Source of the DNA: Nitrospira sp. | GTDB lineage: Bacteria; Nitrospirota; Nitrospiria; Nitrospirales; Nitrospiraceae | DNA: 64,000 nucleotides | Assembly (NCBI GenBank): GCA_022843785.1 | Contig: JALHMZ010000010.1 | Location: forward strand, 1-64,000 | Reading direction: 5' to 3' | In this document: positions 23,670 through 32,281 of the stretch, in pieces | Layout: each line of letters starts with the position of its first letter | How positions within the stretch are numbered: position 1 is the first letter of the stretch | Made by a program: the position numbers and the translations under genes | Notes under the pieces: generated by a model | The model's database searches: none | What the model saw: the letters and a program-made list of their open reading frames with translations, nothing else | What the model was told of the DNA's origin: nothing

Positions 23670-23870
23670 ATGGACACGGGGCTGGTCACGATCCGATTTC
23701 AGACCTGTCGCGCCACGCTCACCAGCTGTCACTACGCCGGGATCGACTACGAGGTCCCGGCGTCGTTCGCGCAGCAGGTCGTCGAACGGGAACGCTGCGC
23801 GGACTATGTGACGGGCGGGGGAGACGCCGTGCTGCCTGAGCCGAAGGCCCGGCGAGGGAGACGCGGATAG
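23670..23870 (+). CDS. Hypothetical small protein
   Basis: This 66-residue protein with three Cys and a basic C-terminus lies 2 bases after the previous stop and 2 bases before the connector gene. Its 'IDYEVPASFAQQVVERERCADYV' segment resembles short head-region proteins of other siphophages, without known role. Confidence 0.58.
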   Translation: MDTGLVTIRFQTCRATLTSCHYAGIDYEVPASFAQQVVERERCADYVTGGGDAVLPEPKARRGRRG

Positions 23871-23872
23871 CC

Positions 23873-24448
23873 ATGGCCATCACCACCGTTGCCGACTGCA
23901 AAGCGTTTCGGAATATCGGCAGCGACATCGTCGAGCACGACGACGAATTGGAGCGGCTGATTCCGGCCGTCCAGGCCTGGCTGGAGCAGGAATGCGCCCG
24001 CGCGTTCGATCAGGCGACGGTGACGGAGTATTTCGACGGCGACGAATGGCGGAGTCAATTGCTGGTGGCGCGGCCGCCGATCGTCAGCGTGACGAATCTC
24101 TGGGACGATCCGGCGCGCGTGTGGGCGACGCCGCTCGCGGCGACGGCCTATGACGTGAAGGACGCCGCGGCAGGGCTGATCCGTCTGTTAGACGGGCGCT
24201 GTTTTGCGACGGGGCAACGGAACATCAAGCTCACCTATGAGGGCGGCTATCAAACGGCGCCGCTGGATCTGCAACAGGCGGCGATTGAAATGGTCTGGGC
24301 GGCGCGGGAAAAAGGCCTGCACAACCTGATCGGCGTGCGGTCCCGATCGATTGCCGATGGCAACGTGCAATTCGTGAATCTCGACTGGGGCTCCATCAAT
24401 CTGGGGCCGATCATTCAGAAGTACAGCCTCCGCACGGGGGTCGCATGA
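23873..24448 (+). CDS. Head-tail connector protein (HK97 gp6-like)
   Basis: This 191-residue protein begins with the gp6-like helical part (DDELERLIPAVQAWLEQECARAF), then beta strands (RPPIVSVTNLWDD) and a C-terminal helix ending AAREKGLHN. These features match connector adaptors that form a ring below the portal. Genes for the next two joining proteins follow in order. Confidence 0.82.
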   Translation: MAITTVADCKAFRNIGSDIVEHDDELERLIPAVQAWLEQECARAFDQATVTEYFDGDEWRSQLLVARPPIVSVTNLWDDPARVWATPLAATAYDVKDAAAGLIRLLDGRCFATGQRNIKLTYEGGYQTAPLDLQQAAIEMVWAAREKGLHNLIGVRSRSIADGNVQFVNLDWGSINLGPIIQKYSLRTGVA

Positions 24449-24855
24449 GCACGGTGGGACTGCGTGTGGATCGTTCGGGCCTGCTGGATTATGCCAAGGC
24501 GGGACGCGAGACGGTCAAAAAGATCCGCGCGGCGGTCCGCCGGGTCATGAATGCCGGTCGGCGTGAGGCGCGGCAACGGATCGCCTCGGAATTTACCCCG
24601 CGCACCGGCTTTTTGCGCCGGCAATCCCGGCGGATGCAAACCAAAGTGGATATCAAATCATACGAAATCAAGGGGCGGGTGACGCCGATTCCACGGCTCA
24701 TGAACATTTTTGAGGGCGGGGCCCGGTTGTCGAACGGGCGGGGCTTCTTGCGGCCACGGCCGGTGGTGGTGCCTGCGCGGACTGTGCTGGAGCAGCAGGG
24801 GCCGGAGGCCATTGAGAAAATCCTGGCCGATCTCGCTAGCGAGGCACGCCGATGA
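24445..24855 (+). CDS. Head-tail joining / tail completion protein (HK97 gp10-like)
   Basis: This 136-residue basic protein opens with helices VKKIRAAVRRVMNAGRREARQ and continues EFTPRTGFLRRQ, the typical pattern of the HK97 gp10 family. It also has the segment NIFEGGAR and RPVVVPARTVLEQQG. It overlaps both neighbours by 4 bases. Confidence 0.8.
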   Translation: MSTVGLRVDRSGLLDYAKAGRETVKKIRAAVRRVMNAGRREARQRIASEFTPRTGFLRRQSRRMQTKVDIKSYEIKGRVTPIPRLMNIFEGGARLSNGRGFLRPRPVVVPARTVLEQQGPEAIEKILADLASEARR

Positions 24856-25304
24856 GCACGACGGTGAGTACCAGGACGCTGGTTCGGGATGCCGTCATCC
24901 GGATTCTGACCAGCAGGAAAAAGGACGCGCAGGCGCGGGTGCCTGAATTTGCCGTGAGTCCACGGTTTTTGACCGAGCAGGAGACGAATCAAAAACATAC
25001 CTACTGCGTGATCGTGACCGATGAACAGGTCGATGCCGGATCCTCGTCACAGCGGGCGCGGGGCTTTGCGCTCACCGTCAAGCTCGTCTGCTACGCCTAC
25101 GATCAGACCGATCCGCACGCGGTCTTAGACGCCATGATCGAGGACGCGGCCGAGGCGATGGGCCTGTTAGTCGTGCAGCCGGAGTTGCGCGGGTTGGTCT
25201 GGCACGTCGTGCCGGAGTCGATCACGACGGATGAGGGGACGACGGCGGCGCTGCCCTGGGGGCAGGCGGTCTGCCAATGGAGCGCGAGTCACGCGCGGGC
25301 ATAA
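24852..25304 (+). CDS. Tail terminator-like protein
   Basis: This 150-residue alpha/beta protein (LVRDAVIRILTSRKK, then strands YCVIVTDEQ and ALTVKLVCYAYDQTDP, helix AVLDAMIEDAAEAMG) sits exactly where tail terminator (lambda gpU-like) genes lie, just before the tail tube. Assignment rests mainly on position and fold pattern. Confidence 0.7.
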   Translation: MSTTVSTRTLVRDAVIRILTSRKKDAQARVPEFAVSPRFLTEQETNQKHTYCVIVTDEQVDAGSSSQRARGFALTVKLVCYAYDQTDPHAVLDAMIEDAAEAMGLLVVQPELRGLVWHVVPESITTDEGTTAALPWGQAVCQWSASHARA

Positions 25305-25307
25305 CAA

Positions 25308-25362
25308 AAGGTCCAAGGGACAAGGGGCAAGGAGCAAGGGGCAAGGTTCAAGAGACAAGGGG
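25308..25362. repeat. CAAGG-type short repeat array, longest copy
   Basis: About 55 bases of GTCCAAGGGACAAGG, GGCAAGG, AGCAAGG, GGCAAGG, TTCAAGAG and ACAAGG units. They occupy the gap between the tail terminator and tail tube genes. Confidence 0.8.
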
Positions 25363-25389
25363 ATCTGATCGCGAAGAGGGAGGGAGCAC

Positions 25390-25818
25390 ATGGCGACACA
25401 GGCGAGATCGGCGTATGGCACGAAAATCAAGATGGGGGACGGCGCGTCTCCGGAGACGTTCACGGAGATTCCGGAGGTCGGGGACATCACCGGCCCAGGC
25501 ATCGACGTGGAAACGGAAGACGTCACTACACACGGCTCGGCAGTGTCCGGGGCCAACCGGGAGTTTATCCCGACGTTGATCACGAATTCAGATTGCGAGT
25601 TCGAACTGAACTACGTGCACAGCGATCCGATGCACATTGCCCTGCGGAATGCGGCACAGAATCGGACGAAGAAGAATTTCCAGAAGGTGAATCCCGAGGC
25701 AACCGAGACGATCTCATTCTCGGGGTATGTCGTCGGCATCGCGTTTGCCGATCCGGTCGACGGGGCCAGGAAGTTTCCCGTCACCATCAAAGTGACCGGC
25801 GGGCTGACGTTCAGCTAG
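25390..25818 (+). CDS. Major tail tube protein
   Basis: This 142-residue protein builds the tail tube. The N-terminal YGTKIKMGDG, the EIPEVGDITGPG strand, ETEDVTTHGS and the closing FPVTIKVTGGLTF are characteristic of lambda gpV/phi-type tube proteins. AGGGAGG precedes the ATG. It is followed by a repeat-rich gap, as is common after this highly expressed gene. Confidence 0.85.
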   Translation: MATQARSAYGTKIKMGDGASPETFTEIPEVGDITGPGIDVETEDVTTHGSAVSGANREFIPTLITNSDCEFELNYVHSDPMHIALRNAAQNRTKKNFQKVNPEATETISFSGYVVGIAFADPVDGARKFPVTIKVTGGLTFS

Positions 25819-25956
25819 GCAGCGGTCTATTTGGTCGGTGAGGTCTGTCTCGTCTGTCTTGTCCGATGACCAGATAGACCAGATGACGAGACAGACCAAA
25901 CAGACCAGACAGACCAGATGAAGAGACAGACCAGATAGACCACAAGAGGAGGCATC
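25819..25956. repeat. AGACCAGA-type repeat region with inverted repeat
   Basis: Many partial GACCAGA, AGACAGACC and GATAGACC units fill 25870-25943. GGTCTGTCTCGTC (25842-25854) is exactly inverted as GACGAGACAGACC (25885-25897), so the RNA can fold into a 13-bp hairpin with a 30-base loop. This could act as a terminator or attenuator after the tube gene. No gene is seen. Confidence 0.65.
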
Positions 25957-26331
25957 ATGGGACGCACAGCGATTGCAGCCGCATCGATCATCACACCACT
26001 CGGGCCCTATCCGACCTTGCCGGTTTCCGCGCTCGCGCTGGATCTCACCTGGCAGGCAGCGGACGCAGTCAACGGCAACCAGTTTTCACTCGGGCAGGGC
26101 AAGTACATCATTCACGCGCGGAATGTCCATGCGACGACGCCCTATACGATTACGCTCACCAGCATTGCGGACGAGCGGAAGCGGACCGGGGACATCACGA
26201 CGTATTCGATTGCGGCCGGCAAGCAAGTCGCATTTCTGCTCGATCAGCAGGTCGGCTGGGCCCAGACGGACGGCATGTTCTATCTGACCGGCAGCAACGC
26301 CAGTATCGAGTTCTGCATCATCCGGTTGTAA
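25957..26331 (+). CDS. Hypothetical tail-region protein
   Basis: This 124-residue beta-rich protein (LDLTWQAADAVNGNQFSL, YIIHARNVHATTPYTITLTS) has a predicted immunoglobulin-like sandwich look. GAGGAGG precedes it. It could decorate the tail tube; I do not recognise the family. Confidence 0.55.
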   Translation: MGRTAIAAASIITPLGPYPTLPVSALALDLTWQAADAVNGNQFSLGQGKYIIHARNVHATTPYTITLTSIADERKRTGDITTYSIAAGKQVAFLLDQQVGWAQTDGMFYLTGSNASIEFCIIRL

Positions 26332-26340
26332 GAGGTCCGG

Positions 26341-26380
26341 GGCGAATAGCAAGTCGCGATAGGTCAGTGGCGAGTAGCAC
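26341..26380. repeat. GCGA(G/A)T-type short repeats
   Basis: GGCGAATAGCAAGTCGCGATAG and TGGCGAGTAGC units lie in the gap before the tail chaperone gene. They are related to the runs at 5347 and 37183. Confidence 0.55.
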
Positions 26381-26397
26381 GTAGGAGGGGTGGGGAT

Positions 26398-26814
26398 ATG
26401 GAAAACGGGAGTGAGTTTCTGACGGCCTCGGAGATTCTTGGCATGGATGATCTGCCGGTCGAAGAGGTGATCGTCCCTGAATGGAAAAACCGGAAGGTGC
26501 TGATCTGCGGCCTCACGGCGGCGGCGAAAAACGCCTATCAGGCGTCGATTGTGGAGATCCAGGGCAAAAACCGAAAGCTCAAGCTGGAGCACAGCACGGC
26601 GAAATTGCTGGTGCGCTGTCTCGTGGATCAGAAGCGGCAGCCGCTCTTTACCGAGACGCAGATTCTGCAACTCGGGGCCAAGAGCGCCGCGGTGCTCGAA
26701 CGGCTGGCGAAAGTGGCGTCGCGTCTGTCCGGGATGGACGAGGACGACAATGAGCAGCTGCTAAAAAACTCCGAAGCAGCCCAGAGCGGCGATTCGCCCA
26801 CCGTCTCGCTCTGA
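26398..26814 (+). CDS. Tail assembly chaperone, short form
   Basis: This 138-residue protein corresponds to lambda gpG. It opens with acidic helix segments, then LTAAAKNAYQASIVEIQGKNRKLKLEHSTAKLLVRCLVD, the usual pattern of the family, which coats the tape measure protein during tail assembly. Most ribosomes should finish here at TGA 26812; some slip at 26763-26769 and produce the longer form. Confidence 0.82.
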   Translation: MENGSEFLTASEILGMDDLPVEEVIVPEWKNRKVLICGLTAAAKNAYQASIVEIQGKNRKLKLEHSTAKLLVRCLVDQKRQPLFTETQILQLGAKSAAVLERLAKVASRLSGMDEDDNEQLLKNSEAAQSGDSPTVSL

Positions 26815-27110
26815 GTCTGGGTGCGAGTGACCCGGACAGGCTGCTGGCTCGAATGTCGGGGCGCCGGTACGCGGAATGGCAGTTGTACGAGGCCCTGGAG
26901 CCGTTCGGCGAGCGAGCGCAGTACTGGCGGACGGGGCAAATCTGCGCCGCCGTGGTCAATAGTCAGCGCACGAAGAAAAGCGATCCGGTGGCGAAGGCGG
27001 AAGATTTTATGCCGCGCACGTTGACGGAGCAGGACCCAGACGAGGATGCACCGAGCGACTACCAGCGGATGAAGGCCTTGCAGGCGAGTGTGATCGGGAG
27101 ACGCGCGTGA
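26398..27110 (+). CDS. Tail assembly chaperone, frameshifted long form (gpG-gpT type)
   Basis: After the slip, reading continues from 26769 as CTC CGA AGC and gives 113 further residues, 237 in total. The added part has LALSLGASDPDRLLARMSGR followed by YAEWQLYEALEPFGE, the DUF4035 signature of tail chaperone extensions. The extra domain recruits tail tube protein in lambda. The long form ends in an overlap with the GTG start of the tape measure gene. Confidence 0.82.
26763..26769 (+). promoter_or_regulatory. Programmed -1 frameshift site A AAA AAC
   Basis: The heptamer A AAA AAC is in the correct phase (frame 0 reads CTA AAA AAC). After a -1 slip the new frame is open straight into the DUF4035-like frame. 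Twelve bases downstream, CAGAGCG (26782-26788) pairs with CGCTCTG (26807-26813) as a stimulatory stem, with GGCGATTCGCC inside its loop. Confidence 0.82.
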
Positions 27111-29290
27111 ACAAGCTGTTGCTTGAATTGGTTGCTGATTCGAACGGCCTGTTGAAGGGCCTGTCGCAGGCGCAATCGCAGGTCGATCGCTTTACAAAAA
27201 GCGCGTCGTCGGCCGGTATGTCGCTCGGCAGCGGCGTCAACCGCGCGCTGGAGACCTTTCAGGGCTTGGCCGGCGGCGGAGCCAATGCGGCGGGGGCGCT
27301 CGCCGGGGCCTTTGCGGCGGCCAGCACAGCCGCCTACGCGATGACCGTCCAGGCCGGCAAGATCGCCGAACAAACTGAACAACTCGCGCAGAAAACCGGG
27401 ATCTCCGCCACCAGCCTCGAAGGCATGTCCGTCGCCATGGCGCGGAACGGCCTGGAGGCGAGTCATATCTCGACGGCGATCAAGGGTCTCTCCAAATCCA
27501 TGGGCGAGATGGAGTCGGGCACGAAGTCGGGCGTGGAGCTCATGCGCACGCTCGGCATCACGATGGAGACGGTCGAGGCCGGCACCGGCGCGACGATGCG
27601 CGCGATTGCCGATGCGTTTCAGAAGATGCCGGACGGGGCTGAGAAGGCCAGGCTGGCGGTCGAATTATTTGGCAAGTCCGGCCTGGATCTCATTCCTATG
27701 TTGAACAAGGGCGCGGCGGGCCTTGATGAGGCGATGAAAAAGGCGGCTGAGTTTGGGCTAATTCTGAGCGACACGGCGCGCGGGGATCTGACCACCTTCG
27801 ATGATGCGATGGACGATCTGCAGTCGGCGCTCAAGGGCTTTACGATGCAGGTCGGCGCGGCCTTCGCGCCGTCCCTCACGGCGCTGGTCAATGGCTTCAC
27901 GGCGTCGATCGTCGGCGTCAAAAATCTCTTTAATCAATTTGCCGATGCGGCGTCCACGCTGACCATCCGGCTCGCGGCCATGGTGACGAGCGTTGAATTA
28001 TTGGGCCGACAATTGCTGTCCACGAATGCGCTCTCGGCGGAATCGTGGAAACAGACGTGGGAGCAGGTCAAGGCGGTCGATGCCTGGGCCGCGTCGGAAA
28101 TCAAGGCGGTGGAGGCCTCACGGCAATCCTCGGCGCAGTTGGCCCAGTTGGCGGAGGCGCAGATGTCGGCTGCCAAGGCGGCGGATCAGCATGCCGTCAG
28201 CCAGGAAAAGCTCGGCCAGCACATTGTGGCGTCGACACAGATTCAACTCCGGCAGATCGAGGCGGCCGGCAAGAGCCAGGAGCGGCAGGGCGCGGCGATT
28301 GTGGCCGCGACACAGATCGAGAATGCCATGGCCGAGGCGGAGGGCAAACGGCAGGAACGGCTCGGCCGGCAGATCAATGACGAATTGGCGGTGTCGCAGC
28401 GCATCGCGCAAGAATGGGTCGATTCCTACATGGTGCAGGAAGACGCGGCCATGGCGCGGTTTCAGGCCGAGATGGACGCCGTCGATCGGAATCAGGAGCA
28501 CCTCGGGCGGTGGATCGTCGCACAGACGCAGGCGGCGCAGAAGCAGTCGACGATCTGGTCGACCACGATGGATCAGATGGAGCAGTCCGGCGCCTATGCG
28601 TTCGGGCAGATCCGGAATTCATTCGGACAGGCCGTGGCCGGGATGGCGCTCGGCACGCAGACCTTCAAGCAATTTCTCACCTCGATGTACGGGACGATCC
28701 TCAACGCCACGGTGCAGCTGGGGCTGAATCTGGCGATTGAATGGGCGAAGAGCGCGGCGCTGAAGTTGGGGACGGAGTCGGCGACGGCTGGGGCGACGGT
28801 GTCTATCTGGGGTGCGGCGAGCGGCGCGATGGTAGGTATTTTCGGGACGGTGACTGGCGCGATTAAGGGTCTGTTCACGAGTACTATCATTCCGTTTTTC
28901 GCGGCGATCGGCAAGGCACTGATGACGTTTCTCACGGCCATTGCGGGCGCAGCGAAGGCGACCATTTTCGGGATTCCCTACGGCGCGTTGATCTTGGCCG
29001 GGGTCGCGGTGATCGGTGCGGCGATCGGCTCGCTGATGGCGTTTGCCTTTAAGGACGGCGGCATTGCCACCGGCCCGACCATGGGATTGATCGGCGAAGC
29101 GGGGAGTTCAGAAGCCGTGATCCCGTTGAACAAGCGCGGCGCGGCCTTTATGCGCGAGACGTTGGGGATGGGCGGGAACGGCGGCGTGTCACGGATCGAG
29201 GTGCCGGTCTATCTGGATGGTCGGAGAATCGCAATGGCCGTGGCGCAACACACGGGCTATGCGTGGAGAAAAATGGGGGCGCCGGCATGA
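27107..29290 (+). CDS. Tape measure protein
   Basis: This 727-residue protein sets tail length; at about 0.15 nm per residue the tail would be near 110 nm (rule of thumb). An N-terminal region (SQAQSQVDRFTKSASSAG), a tape measure core (KTGISATSLEGMSVAMARNG, MPDGAEKARLAVELFGKSG), an Ala/Gln/Glu coiled-coil at about 340-500 and a hydrophobic membrane-like segment (about 565-650) are visible. It ends with LIGEAGSSEAVIPLNKRGAAF, typical of the family. Start is GTG 27107. Confidence 0.93.
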   Translation: MNKLLLELVADSNGLLKGLSQAQSQVDRFTKSASSAGMSLGSGVNRALETFQGLAGGGANAAGALAGAFAAASTAAYAMTVQAGKIAEQTEQLAQKTGISATSLEGMSVAMARNGLEASHISTAIKGLSKSMGEMESGTKSGVELMRTLGITMETVEAGTGATMRAIADAFQKMPDGAEKARLAVELFGKSGLDLIPMLNKGAAGLDEAMKKAAEFGLILSDTARGDLTTFDDAMDDLQSALKGFTMQVGAAFAPSLTALVNGFTASIVGVKNLFNQFADAASTLTIRLAAMVTSVELLGRQLLSTNALSAESWKQTWEQVKAVDAWAASEIKAVEASRQSSAQLAQLAEAQMSAAKAADQHAVSQEKLGQHIVASTQIQLRQIEAAGKSQERQGAAIVAATQIENAMAEAEGKRQERLGRQINDELAVSQRIAQEWVDSYMVQEDAAMARFQAEMDAVDRNQEHLGRWIVAQTQAAQKQSTIWSTTMDQMEQSGAYAFGQIRNSFGQAVAGMALGTQTFKQFLTSMYGTILNATVQLGLNLAIEWAKSAALKLGTESATAGATVSIWGAASGAMVGIFGTVTGAIKGLFTSTIIPFFAAIGKALMTFLTAIAGAAKATIFGIPYGALILAGVAVIGAAIGSLMAFAFKDGGIATGPTMGLIGEAGSSEAVIPLNKRGAAFMRETLGMGGNGGVSRIEVPVYLDGRRIAMAVAQHTGYAWRKMGAPA

Positions 29291-30111
29291 ACAGTCTGCT
29301 GAAAACAAGAGTGAAGGAAACGAGCACGACGACGGGGACGGGGACGCTCGATCTCGATGGTCCCGTGACCGGGTTTCAGGGATTTGTCACAGCGTTCGGC
29401 AACGGCAATGCCTGCTATTACACGTTGATCCATGGATCCGCATGGGAGCAGGGCATCGGCACGGTGATCAGCGGCACGCCCAACACGCTGCAGCGGACAC
29501 GGATACTCAACTCCAGCAATGCGGACGCGGCATTGAATTTGGGCGCCGGGACGAAGACGCTTTCGTGCGATTTGGCGCCGGTCGCACTCAGCGCGCCGGA
29601 GGATCGCATTCTGCGCTCTCCGCTCTCTCGTGTGGTGCCGACAAACTTTCTCACGATTTCCGGGACGGCCTATTTTGTCTATATGGGCAAGGTCGAGCAG
29701 TGGACGCGCTTTGCGTTTGTCGAGCTGCATTGTACGGTGGCCGGCGCGGGCGCGCAAACGGCGGAGCTAGGCCTCTACAGCTCTCCGCTCGCGCCGAATA
29801 AGGCGGGGCAGACGCTGTCACGGCTTGCGGCGTCGGGCACGCTCGACGCGCTCACGAGCACCGGCGTCAAGCGCAATACCGCCTCCTTTGCGCTCGATGT
29901 GGCACCGGGCACGCATCTCTGGGCGGCCGCGCGTTTCGCCATGGCGACGACACAGCCGAACGTGATCGGGCTCACGAACGACCGGAGCCAGGGCCATGTG
30001 CTCACGACGACCGGAGGCGGCGCGCTGACCGGCGTGTTGAGCCCGGCCGGTGGGCTGGTGGCATTGAATACGGCGCTCATTGCACCGGATTTACATGTGA
30101 CGATGGACTAG
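29287..30111 (+). CDS. Tail protein with fibre-type N-terminal motif
   Basis: This 274-residue protein begins RVKETSTTTGTGTLDLDGPV and continues TVISGTPNTLQRTRILNSSN and LNLGAGTKTLSCDL, a pattern repeated in many phage tail and fibre proteins. The second half is a beta-rich module. It sits where distal-tail proteins are coded, just after the tape measure, and probably forms part of the tail tip. Confidence 0.7.
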   Translation: MNSLLKTRVKETSTTTGTGTLDLDGPVTGFQGFVTAFGNGNACYYTLIHGSAWEQGIGTVISGTPNTLQRTRILNSSNADAALNLGAGTKTLSCDLAPVALSAPEDRILRSPLSRVVPTNFLTISGTAYFVYMGKVEQWTRFAFVELHCTVAGAGAQTAELGLYSSPLAPNKAGQTLSRLAASGTLDALTSTGVKRNTASFALDVAPGTHLWAAARFAMATTQPNVIGLTNDRSQGHVLTTTGGGALTGVLSPAGGLVALNTALIAPDLHVTMD

Positions 30112-30121
30112 GGGGGCTACG

Positions 30122-31813
30122 GTGGGGCTCGGAGACGCAGCGATCGGCGAGGAGACGCTCGGCACCGACCAGGTCGACGCATGGTCGGGACTGCGCTATT
30201 GGGCCTATGTGGATCATGCGTTGCTCGATGCGGTGCTCATGGACAGCATGGTGATTGAGGAGGACGAAAGCGGGAACAGTCGAGCCAGCTGCAGAATAGT
30301 CAATCCGGACGTTGAAATCACGGCCGGGCATCGGCTCGAAATTGTCTATGAGGATAGCGTGGTGTTCGGTGGTGTCATTCGCACGCTGGACATTGAGCCG
30401 AACCCCTCCGGCACCTTGCAGACGTATCTGCTCGATGCTGAGGGGTGGGACTTCATTTTGCGGCGGCGCTTCATTTCGAAGCGTTACACCAACAGTCGGG
30501 CGGGCGACATTCTGCGGGACGCGCTCTCGGTCAGCGGGGTCACTGCGGACGAGATTGTCCTGGGACCGAACGACCGTGGACCTAATATCATTCTGGCTGA
30601 CGCGGTCAATCAACGCATGGCGGAGTTTGTGCGTGACGTGGCCTCTGCTGGCGGTGGGTTTGCCTTTGTGGATCCGAATCGGCGCCTCACATTTCAGTCT
30701 ACTTCGCTGCCCTATTCGAGTGTGCCCGTCACGGCCGAGCGTGCCGAGACGCTGTCTTACACGGAAGATCTCGACAATTATCGCAACCGGCAAATCGTCA
30801 AGGTGACGGGGCTTGATGGCACGACGACCGTGACGGAGACGCGCGATGATTTGGTTGAACAGGTGATGCGCGCGGGCAATGAGGGCGGGAGTGGTATCTA
30901 CGAAATGTATGAGGAGGTCGAGCATACCACATCGAGTGTGGTCGGTGATCTTTCGATCATGGGGCAGACAGTCGGCTACCTCGCGTTACGGACCTATGGC
31001 AGAAATGTGAAGCGTCTCAAGTTGCGCATGCGCGCGCTGGCGCCGCGCGTGCGAGAAATTGTGCAGGTGGATTTGCCGTTGCTCGGTCTGCTGGGTCCAT
31101 TCTCTGTCGTCAGTCGACGGATTTCCGATCTCGCCGGAGAGCTGTTGTATGAAGTGGAATTGATCGAGGGTGGGTTTAGTCAGGATGCCCTTGAGTCTCT
31201 GCTTAAAATCGTCGGCGCAGCTAGAACGACCGTCTCCATCGATGCCTCGCTGTTTCCCAATTCGCAGGTGTTTTCAACGGCTGGCAATCATGTCTTTGTG
31301 ATTCCTGCCGGCGTCTTCACGGTGCAGCTGACGGCGGTGGGTGGCAGTGGCGGTGGCGGTGGCGGCGTCAAGCATACCGATTCGTTGTTTGGCATTCGTT
31401 ACGCAAACGGGGGTACCGGCGGGGCATCAGGTAAAGCGGTGTCCATCGTGACGGTCACGCCGGCGGAATCGCTTGATATTGTCGTGGGGGCTGCCGGCAC
31501 CCAAGGCGCGAACGCCACAGCAACCTCCCCGTCATATCCGACGGCAACAGGCGGCTCCACCGGCGGGAATTCCCAGGCCAAGCGTGGCGTGACGGTGCTT
31601 GCACAAGGCGACGGGAGCGCGGGCGGCGGCGGCGCGTCCATCGACAATTCTCCTCCGGTCCTGATCAATCATGGCGCCAACGGCGCAGACGCTGGAGGAC
31701 TCGGCGACGCGATTTCCGTAGGCGGCGGCCAACCGGGTGGTGTGAGAGGCACAGGCAATCCGTATGTCCAGCCGCTAGCAGGACAAGTCGGCTTCGTGGA
31801 GGTGCGGTGGTGA
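30122..31813 (+). CDS. Tail-tip hub protein with glycine-rich adhesin domain
   Basis: This 563-residue protein (GTG start) has an N-terminal ~370 residues that resemble a baseplate-hub/tail-associated protein: repeated beta modules such as RLEIVYEDSVVFGGVIR, RRRFISKRYTNSRAGDILRDAL and RMRALAPRVREIVQVDLPLLG. From about 405 onward the sequence turns into a glycine-rich domain (GGSGGGGGGVK, YANGGTGGASG, GSAGGGGAS, GGGQPGGVRGTG), as in poly-glycine phage adhesins. This part likely contacts the host receptor (inference). Confidence 0.75.
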   Translation: MGLGDAAIGEETLGTDQVDAWSGLRYWAYVDHALLDAVLMDSMVIEEDESGNSRASCRIVNPDVEITAGHRLEIVYEDSVVFGGVIRTLDIEPNPSGTLQTYLLDAEGWDFILRRRFISKRYTNSRAGDILRDALSVSGVTADEIVLGPNDRGPNIILADAVNQRMAEFVRDVASAGGGFAFVDPNRRLTFQSTSLPYSSVPVTAERAETLSYTEDLDNYRNRQIVKVTGLDGTTTVTETRDDLVEQVMRAGNEGGSGIYEMYEEVEHTTSSVVGDLSIMGQTVGYLALRTYGRNVKRLKLRMRALAPRVREIVQVDLPLLGLLGPFSVVSRRISDLAGELLYEVELIEGGFSQDALESLLKIVGAARTTVSIDASLFPNSQVFSTAGNHVFVIPAGVFTVQLTAVGGSGGGGGGVKHTDSLFGIRYANGGTGGASGKAVSIVTVTPAESLDIVVGAAGTQGANATATSPSYPTATGGSTGGNSQAKRGVTVLAQGDGSAGGGGASIDNSPPVLINHGANGADAGGLGDAISVGGGQPGGVRGTGNPYVQPLAGQVGFVEVRW

Positions 31814-31937
31814 TGTGCAGTGCCGATCGGTGCGAGCCGGCCGACAGCGCGGGCGGAGATCCTGGCGATTTATAAGGGGCTGTAAGTTGGACGATCCAAA
31901 TGTGTGGGTACCGGGCACTTAATCGAGGGAGGACACG
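31814..31937. other. Gap after tail-tip gene, possible 21-codon frame
   Basis: A GTG frame at 31820-31885 would encode a 21-residue peptide ending ARAEILAIYKGL, which has a phage-like look but weak start signals. The rest of the gap shows only the ribosome site of the next gene (GAGGGAGG). Confidence 0.3.
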
Positions 31938-32276
31938 ATGTTATTGAAACGGCACTATCGCAAAGAGGCGTCGGGGGTGTTGTGCGAGCCGCCCCTGCTC
32001 GACTATGTGGAGGTGAAACATACCGGGCACTCGCCGGCGCAGCATTTCAGCGACGGCCTGGTCGCGGCCGGGCTCGCCGAGGGCTGGATGTCGATCAAAA
32101 ACGGCGTGCTGACGCTGCATGCACAGCCGGAGGATCTGCACTATCAGATTCTGCGGGTGCCGGGGAAGTATCCCTGCGCCACGGAACGCGCCGGCTACGA
32201 GGTCATCCATTATTACGACTGCGTGCTCGAGGCCGAGCAGCATGCGCGGCATCGGGCCGGGAAAGGGCGGGTGTAA
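31938..32276 (+). CDS. Hypothetical tail-region protein
   Basis: This 112-residue protein (KRHYRKEASGVLCEPPLLDYV...HYQILRVPGKYPCATERAGY) is not recognised. It follows the tail tip gene, where small virion or tail-fibre accessory proteins lie. Confidence 0.6.
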   Translation: MLLKRHYRKEASGVLCEPPLLDYVEVKHTGHSPAQHFSDGLVAAGLAEGWMSIKNGVLTLHAQPEDLHYQILRVPGKYPCATERAGYEVIHYYDCVLEAEQHARHRAGKGRV

Positions 32277-32281
32277 ACGTC

